Positions 6,365 to 9,317 of a DNA stretch of 9,317 nucleotides are shown here, one piece after another (the first letter of the stretch is position 1; every line of letters begins with the position of its first letter). The notes under the pieces were generated by a model, which saw only the letters and a list, made by a program, of their open reading frames with translations, was not told where the DNA came from and did not search any database. Location of the stretch: contig URQX01000065.1 in assembly GCA_900550175.1 (NCBI GenBank), positions 1 to 9,317 of the forward strand, written 5' to 3'. Made by a program: the position numbers and the translations under genes. The stretch comes from an uncultured Veillonella sp. (GTDB lineage Bacteria; Bacillota; Negativicutes; Veillonellales; Veillonellaceae).

Positions 6365-6432
6365 TATGATCACGATTTGTATTTCAAAACTTGAATCTAT
6401 AAGAGCATATTCTGATCATATAGAGAGAATAT
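6365..6432. repeat. Overlapping inverted repeats in the presumed cassette leader
   Basis: TATGATCA (6365-6372) is matched by its inverse TGATCATA (6413-6420). Inside the loop, TTCAA-AAC-TTGAA forms a small dyad. ATATTCT (6407-6413) pairs with AGAATAT (6426-6432) across a 12-base loop and overlaps the first pair, so the two hairpins cannot form together. The outermost arm begins just downstream of the predicted start of transcription. An operator or a switchable leader is possible. AT-rich DNA gives such short dyads by chance. Confidence 0.3.
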
Positions 6433-6446
6433 CTTAATTTTTTATA

Positions 6447-6455
6447 AGTATAGCA
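6447..6455 (-). promoter_or_regulatory. Candidate extended -10 promoter of the envelope cassette
   Basis: The minus strand reads TGCTATACT, an extended -10 (TGn plus a hexamer one base from TATAAT). No good -35 hexamer stands 16-18 bases upstream, which extended -10 promoters tolerate. Transcription would start near 6440, giving a leader of about 134 bases. Other AT-rich hexamers nearby could serve instead. Confidence 0.35.
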
Positions 6456-6573
6456 TATAAAAAATAGCCAAATCTACAATATAGCTAATATTTTAATATT
6501 TTTATTCATTGTATATTCACGTTTAGAGTATTTTACTATTATTAATAATTCATTTAACATTCACTTTTCACCC

Positions 6574-6618
6574 AAATAAAAAGCCACTAATCAGCTATAT
6601 ATAGCAGATTAGTGGTTT
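6574..6618 (-). terminator. Rho-independent terminator of topB
   Basis: CCACTAATC-A-GCTATA (6584-6599) pairs with TATAGC-A-GATTAGTGG (6600-6615). This is a long stem with one A-A mismatch, extended by two A-T pairs and a G-T wobble. On the minus strand it is followed by CTTTTTATT. It lies about 145 bases after the topB stop and before the cassette promoter, so it separates the two transcription units. Confidence 0.8.
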
Positions 6619-6714
6619 AGATTTTCGGCTACTTAAATTTTAGACAAAAATATTTTATTATTCTATCTATTTATATTTATTAATACTACTAATTACAAGT
6701 TAAATATTAATAAA

Positions 6715-6768
6715 ACTAGTACCTAATAAACTAGTACCTAATAAAAATAAAAACCTAGTACCTATTTA
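6715..6768. repeat. 15-base tandem repeat copying the end of topB
   Basis: ACTAGTACCTAATAA occurs as two perfect adjacent copies (6715-6729 and 6730-6744). A third copy with 12 of 15 matches (6754-6768) spans the topB stop codon at 6762-6764. Each unit contains the ACTAGT or CTAGT core. On the minus strand each reads TTATTAGGTACTAGT, so TAG is repeated in the topB reading frame. Slippage or a local duplication is the simplest origin. Confidence 0.8.
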
Positions 6769-9071
6769 TTAGCATAAATGCTTGGCACTCCATTCACATC
6801 GGAGCATTGTGTCTTGCATTGAGATCGATTACTACAAATCCAGTTAATTCGCCCTCTCACCTCTTGCTTAACAAAATATCCTTCTTTACATCGTGGGCAT
6901 TTATATTGTTTATCTTCTTCAGCTACAGTGATATTACTTTCACCATTTGAAACATCACCCTCAACTGGTTGTGTATGTTTACAAGCAGGGTAGTTAGTAC
7001 AGCCTAAAAAAGCACCAAACTTGCCATTACGTTGTTGCATTCGGCCTTTATTACACTTAGGGCAGATGGGCAAAGAAGTTAAATCTACATCAGTATTATC
7101 CATTGGGCGCTTCCGATTTTGATTCGTTATCGTGCGAACTACATTTGGCATCATTTGACCAGAGTTTACCTGTTTATCAAAGCCAAGCTTATCAATCAAT
7201 AACTGTAAAAACTTAACTTGATCAGATAAGAAGGAATCTAATGTATCCTCACCTTCACTCATGAGAGCCAATCGCTCTTCCCAAACAGCAGTTTCATCAG
7301 GATATAACAATTCATCAGGCAAGGCATCTACTAAAAGATAGCCCGTTTCCGTTGGTGATAGAACTTGCTTTTTCCCCGAAGTTTTCATAAATCCACGACT
7401 GATGAGTTCATCAATAATATTAGCACGAGTCGCCTCTGTACCAATACCAGACACCGCCTTTAATTGCTTTTTCAAATCTTCATTTTTTACAAACTTGTGA
7501 ATTTCCTTCATGGCTTGTAACAACGTAGATGGAGTAAAGCGAGATGGTGGCTTAGTTTGCTTCGCCTCTACAGAGGAATCCGTGTAAAGCACAGAATCCT
7601 TCTTCTTAACAGCCGGCAAATGATCTGTTTCTTCAATAGCCTCTTTTTTAGTGTCTGTTTCAGCACCACGTTCATCGGTTAAGTCTGGCTCATCATTATC
7701 TGTCATCAATTTAGACTTTTGCCGTTTATAAAGTAACTTCCAACCTTCATCTATAACTACACGACCATTGGCAACAAAGTCTTCTTCGCATTGCTCTACT
7801 ACAATTTTAGTTTGCTCATAAATGTGCTCCCCATAAAATTGAGCAATATAAGCCTGACTAATGAGGAAGTAAATATTGCGTTCCTCACGGGACAAGCTAT
7901 TTACATTACAAGCTACGGTCGTAGGAATTATAGCATGATGGGCTGTAATCTTCTTTTCATTCCAAGCGCGGCTCTTAATTGAGCGGTCTGCATCAGTAGC
8001 CCACTGTGCTAATTTTTCATCCCCTGCATTCTGTAAATTATTGAGAATTGCATTGCGGTCACCATATTGATTTGGTGGTAAATATTCACAATCAGAACGA
8101 GGGTACGTAGTCAATTTCTTTTCATATAGTTTCTGTGCTGTATCAAGTACAGTTTGCGGATCATAGGAGAATGCTTTACCAGCTAATACCTGCAAAGATG
8201 ATAGAGACAATGGTAACCGCTGTACATCTTTCTTTTTAGATTTTGTAACAGCTTTGATAACTCCATCTGGACCAGCCTGTAAGCGCTCTACTAATTCATC
8301 GGCTATGGCTTTATTAATAAGGCGTCCATCTGGGTCAAGCCCCTTTTGATCGTCTGTAGGCTGCCACGTAGCCCAGAACACACCGTTTGGATGATTGTAT
8401 AAAACCTTTAATGTAAAATAATCTACCGGTTTAAAAGCGGCTAGTTCTCGTTCTCTGCGTACTACAAGGGCTAATGTAGGGGTCTTAACACGGCCTATAG
8501 GTAATATTACTTTATGCCCCTTATATCGTTCAGATAATGTATAGGCACGAGATAAATTCATTCCAATGAGCCAGTCTGCACGTGCTCTGGCTAATGCAGA
8601 TTGATATAAATTGTGAAAGTCTTTATTATCCCGTAGATCATTTAGGGCGGCACGAACAGATTTTTCGTCCAATGCATTTAACAAAATACGTTGTACCGGT
8701 TTTGTATTTCCTACATAATATAATACTTCATCAACCAAGAGTTGTCCTTCCCTGTCCGGGTCACCTGCGTTGACGATAATATCCGCTTTACCTATTAATT
8801 CTTTTACAGTCTCAAACTGTTGACGACTACTATCCGTAACGAGTAACTTCCATTCATCAGGCACAATAGGTAAATCTTGAGGGCGCCAGCGGATATATTT
8901 ATCATCATAATCACCAGGTTCTGCTTGATGTAATACGTGACCTACAACCCAAGTCACCACATCATCACCTTGGATAAAATAGCCATTCCGTTTTTGGATA
9001 TTCTTATTTTCTGGCAAACATTTACTAATTTCGCGAGCCATGGATGGCTTTTCCGCAATAAATAACCGCAT
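6762..9071 (-). CDS. topB: DNA topoisomerase III (type IA)
   Basis: This gene encodes 769 residues. It cuts one DNA strand through a tyrosine and passes another through, decatenating or relaxing DNA in the cytoplasm with magnesium. The TOPRIM domain starts at once with MRLFIAEKPSMAREI (E7) and holds D104-P-D106-R-E-G. The catalytic tyrosine is Y323 in TTYPRSD. GIGTEATRANII at 542-553 is the conserved block of the central domain. A lysine- and glutamate-rich linker (about 451-490) precedes TKPPSRFT. Two zinc ribbons end the protein: C670/C673/C691/C697 and C725/C728/C746 with C752 or C756. The length is slightly above that of E. coli TopB because of the two ribbons. ATG 9071 is chosen because AGGAGGGGG precedes it and family members begin at this residue; an upstream ATG at 9110 has no such site. 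The gene is divergent from prfC. Confidence 0.96.
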   Translation of the reverse strand: MRLFIAEKPSMAREISKCLPENKNIQKRNGYFIQGDDVVTWVVGHVLHQAEPGDYDDKYIRWRPQDLPIVPDEWKLLVTDSSRQQFETVKELIGKADIIVNAGDPDREGQLLVDEVLYYVGNTKPVQRILLNALDEKSVRAALNDLRDNKDFHNLYQSALARARADWLIGMNLSRAYTLSERYKGHKVILPIGRVKTPTLALVVRRERELAAFKPVDYFTLKVLYNHPNGVFWATWQPTDDQKGLDPDGRLINKAIADELVERLQAGPDGVIKAVTKSKKKDVQRLPLSLSSLQVLAGKAFSYDPQTVLDTAQKLYEKKLTTYPRSDCEYLPPNQYGDRNAILNNLQNAGDEKLAQWATDADRSIKSRAWNEKKITAHHAIIPTTVACNVNSLSREERNIYFLISQAYIAQFYGEHIYEQTKIVVEQCEEDFVANGRVVIDEGWKLLYKRQKSKLMTDNDEPDLTDERGAETDTKKEAIEETDHLPAVKKKDSVLYTDSSVEAKQTKPPSRFTPSTLLQAMKEIHKFVKNEDLKKQLKAVSGIGTEATRANIIDELISRGFMKTSGKKQVLSPTETGYLLVDALPDELLYPDETAVWEERLALMSEGEDTLDSFLSDQVKFLQLLIDKLGFDKQVNSGQMMPNVVRTITNQNRKRPMDNTDVDLTSLPICPKCNKGRMQQRNGKFGAFLGCTNYPACKHTQPVEGDVSNGESNITVAEEDKQYKCPRCKEGYFVKQEVRGRINWICSNRSQCKTQCSDVNGVPSIYANK

Positions 9072-9074
9072 GGT

Positions 9075-9083
9075 CCCCCTCCT
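9075..9083 (-). promoter_or_regulatory. Shine-Dalgarno fixing the topB start
   Basis: AGGAGGGGG sits just before ATG 9069-9071. It excludes the longer reading with 13 extra residues, in which this site would be coding. Confidence 0.85.
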
Positions 9084-9096
9084 TAACATAAAATAA

Positions 9097-9114
9097 CGGC
9101 TATTCCCCAAGCCG
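9097..9114 (-). other. Hairpin in the topB leader
   Basis: On the minus strand CGGCT pairs with AGCCG around the loop TGGGGAAT; the stem is extended to seven pairs by one G-T wobble and one A-T pair. It lies shortly after the predicted topB transcription start and 14 bases before the Shine-Dalgarno. No T-run follows, so it is not a terminator. It may stabilise the mRNA or tune translation. Confidence 0.4.
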
Positions 9115-9128
9115 CTCTTTGAAATCTC

Positions 9129-9157
9129 ATTATACTACAATTTAGTGGTCATAACTA
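9129..9157 (-). promoter_or_regulatory. Candidate topB promoter
   Basis: A perfect TATAAT lies on the minus strand at 9129-9134. The hexamer 17 bases upstream (9152-9157) is TAGTTA, only a three-of-six match to the -35 consensus. The predicted start near 9122 gives a leader of about 50 bases. It overlaps the prfC promoter on the other strand. Confidence 0.55.
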
Positions 9158-9174
9158 CCAAAATCATGTATAAT
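9146..9174 (+). promoter_or_regulatory. Candidate prfC promoter
   Basis: TGGTCA (9146-9151, four of six) and TATAAT (9169-9174) are separated by 17 bases. A second TATAAT at 9203-9208 lacks a -35 partner. The first pair gives a leader of about 65 bases before ATG 9247. Confidence 0.55.
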
Positions 9175-9246
9175 TTTAAAGATATGAATGGTGTGAAGAT
9201 TGTATAATAAATAAGACTTTCACAAACGAAACAATAGAGGTGAACT

Positions 9247-9317
9247 ATGACATTTTTAGAAGAAGTGCAACGTCGTCGTACGTTTGCTATCATATCTCAC
9301 CCGGATGCGGGTAAAAC
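9247..9317 (+). CDS. prfC: Peptide chain release factor 3, N-terminal start (3' truncated by window)
   Basis: Only 23 whole codons are present. They read MTFLEEVQRRRTFAIISHPD followed by AGK and the beginning of a further codon. RRRTFAIISHPDAGKT is the hallmark start of RF3, with the P-loop (G1) of this translational GTPase. RF3 uses GTP to free RF1 and RF2 from the ribosome after termination. LepA, TypA and EF-G have different sequences around the P-loop (often NIDHGK or HIDAGK). The ATG follows AGAGG at 6 bases. The GTP-binding motifs beyond G1 lie outside the window. Confidence 0.9.
   Translation, partial: MTFLEEVQRRRTFAIISHPDAGK

Larger units (their letters stand above)
6307..6761. other. 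Non-coding gap between topB and the envelope cassette
   Basis: These 455 bases carry no convincing gene on either strand and are very AT-rich. From right to left in the direction of transcription they hold the 15-base repeats touching the topB stop, about 95 bases with no feature I can name, the topB terminator, a second AT-rich stretch of about 120 bases, and a candidate extended -10 element. A presumed leader of about 130 bases follows, with overlapping inverted repeats, before the O-acetyltransferase start. Confidence 0.7.

Noticed and set aside
6715..6768. CRISPR array or attachment site
   Set aside because: Two perfect adjacent 15-base copies without spacers are a tandem duplication, and no integrase or matching second copy was seen at the other edge of the cassette.
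7791..8773. Two 63-codon plus-strand open frames inside topB
   Set aside because: They are antisense to conserved topoisomerase sequence and show no ribosome-binding sites.
9072..9110. Upstream ATG start for topB
   Set aside because: It adds 13 residues before the conserved MRLFIAEKPS start and overlaps the leader hairpin and the AGGAGGGGG site.

Overview
The window looks like chromosomal DNA of an AT-rich, anaerobic Firmicute. I suspect a diderm Negativicute such as Veillonella, from the style of the short secreted proteins and the codon use. That assignment is inference, because no rRNA or other taxonomic marker is present. Housekeeping genes sit at both edges: the C-terminal end of a DEAD-box RNA helicase on the left (+), and topoisomerase III (topB, -) divergent from the start of peptide-chain-release factor 3 (prfC, +) on the right. 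I see no tRNA, rRNA, CRISPR array, transposase or integrase.

Between these edges, from about 6306 down to 537, lie seven minus-strand genes. They are closely spaced (gaps of 15, 33, 11, 11, 20 and 82 bases) and visibly more AT-rich than topB. In transcription order they encode: an OatA-type peptidoglycan O-acetyltransferase (4393-6306); a small leaderless glucosaminidase-like protein (3997-4377); an exported class A beta-lactamase-like serine hydrolase that lacks the usual omega-loop glutamate (3028-3963); two proteins with N-terminal zinc ribbons, one membrane span and an extracytoplasmic domain (2369-3016 and 1632-2357); an exported protein made of two SmpA/BLIP-like repeats (1057-1611); and a small exported protein of unknown family (537-974). 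A terminator that separates topB from the cassette lies at 6574-6618. A terminator that works in both directions, at 379-423, closes the cassette and the helicase gene.

All seven products are consistent with one theme: modifying, cutting, sensing or protecting the cell envelope. Two pairings deserve attention. First, a muramate-modifying enzyme sits next to a muralytic-type domain. Second, a beta-lactamase-fold protein is co-transcribed with a protein whose tandem-repeat layout resembles BLIP, the beta-lactamase inhibitory protein. Whether these proteins work together is inference.

The non-coding DNA holds several smaller signals. The 455-base gap 6307-6761 carries a candidate extended -10 promoter, overlapping dyads in the presumed leader, the topB terminator, and a 15-base tandem repeat that repeatedly copies the end of topB including its stop codon. 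The topB-prfC gap carries compact divergent promoters and a hairpin in the topB leader. A 30-codon coding-like remnant lies between the last cassette gene and the shared terminator.
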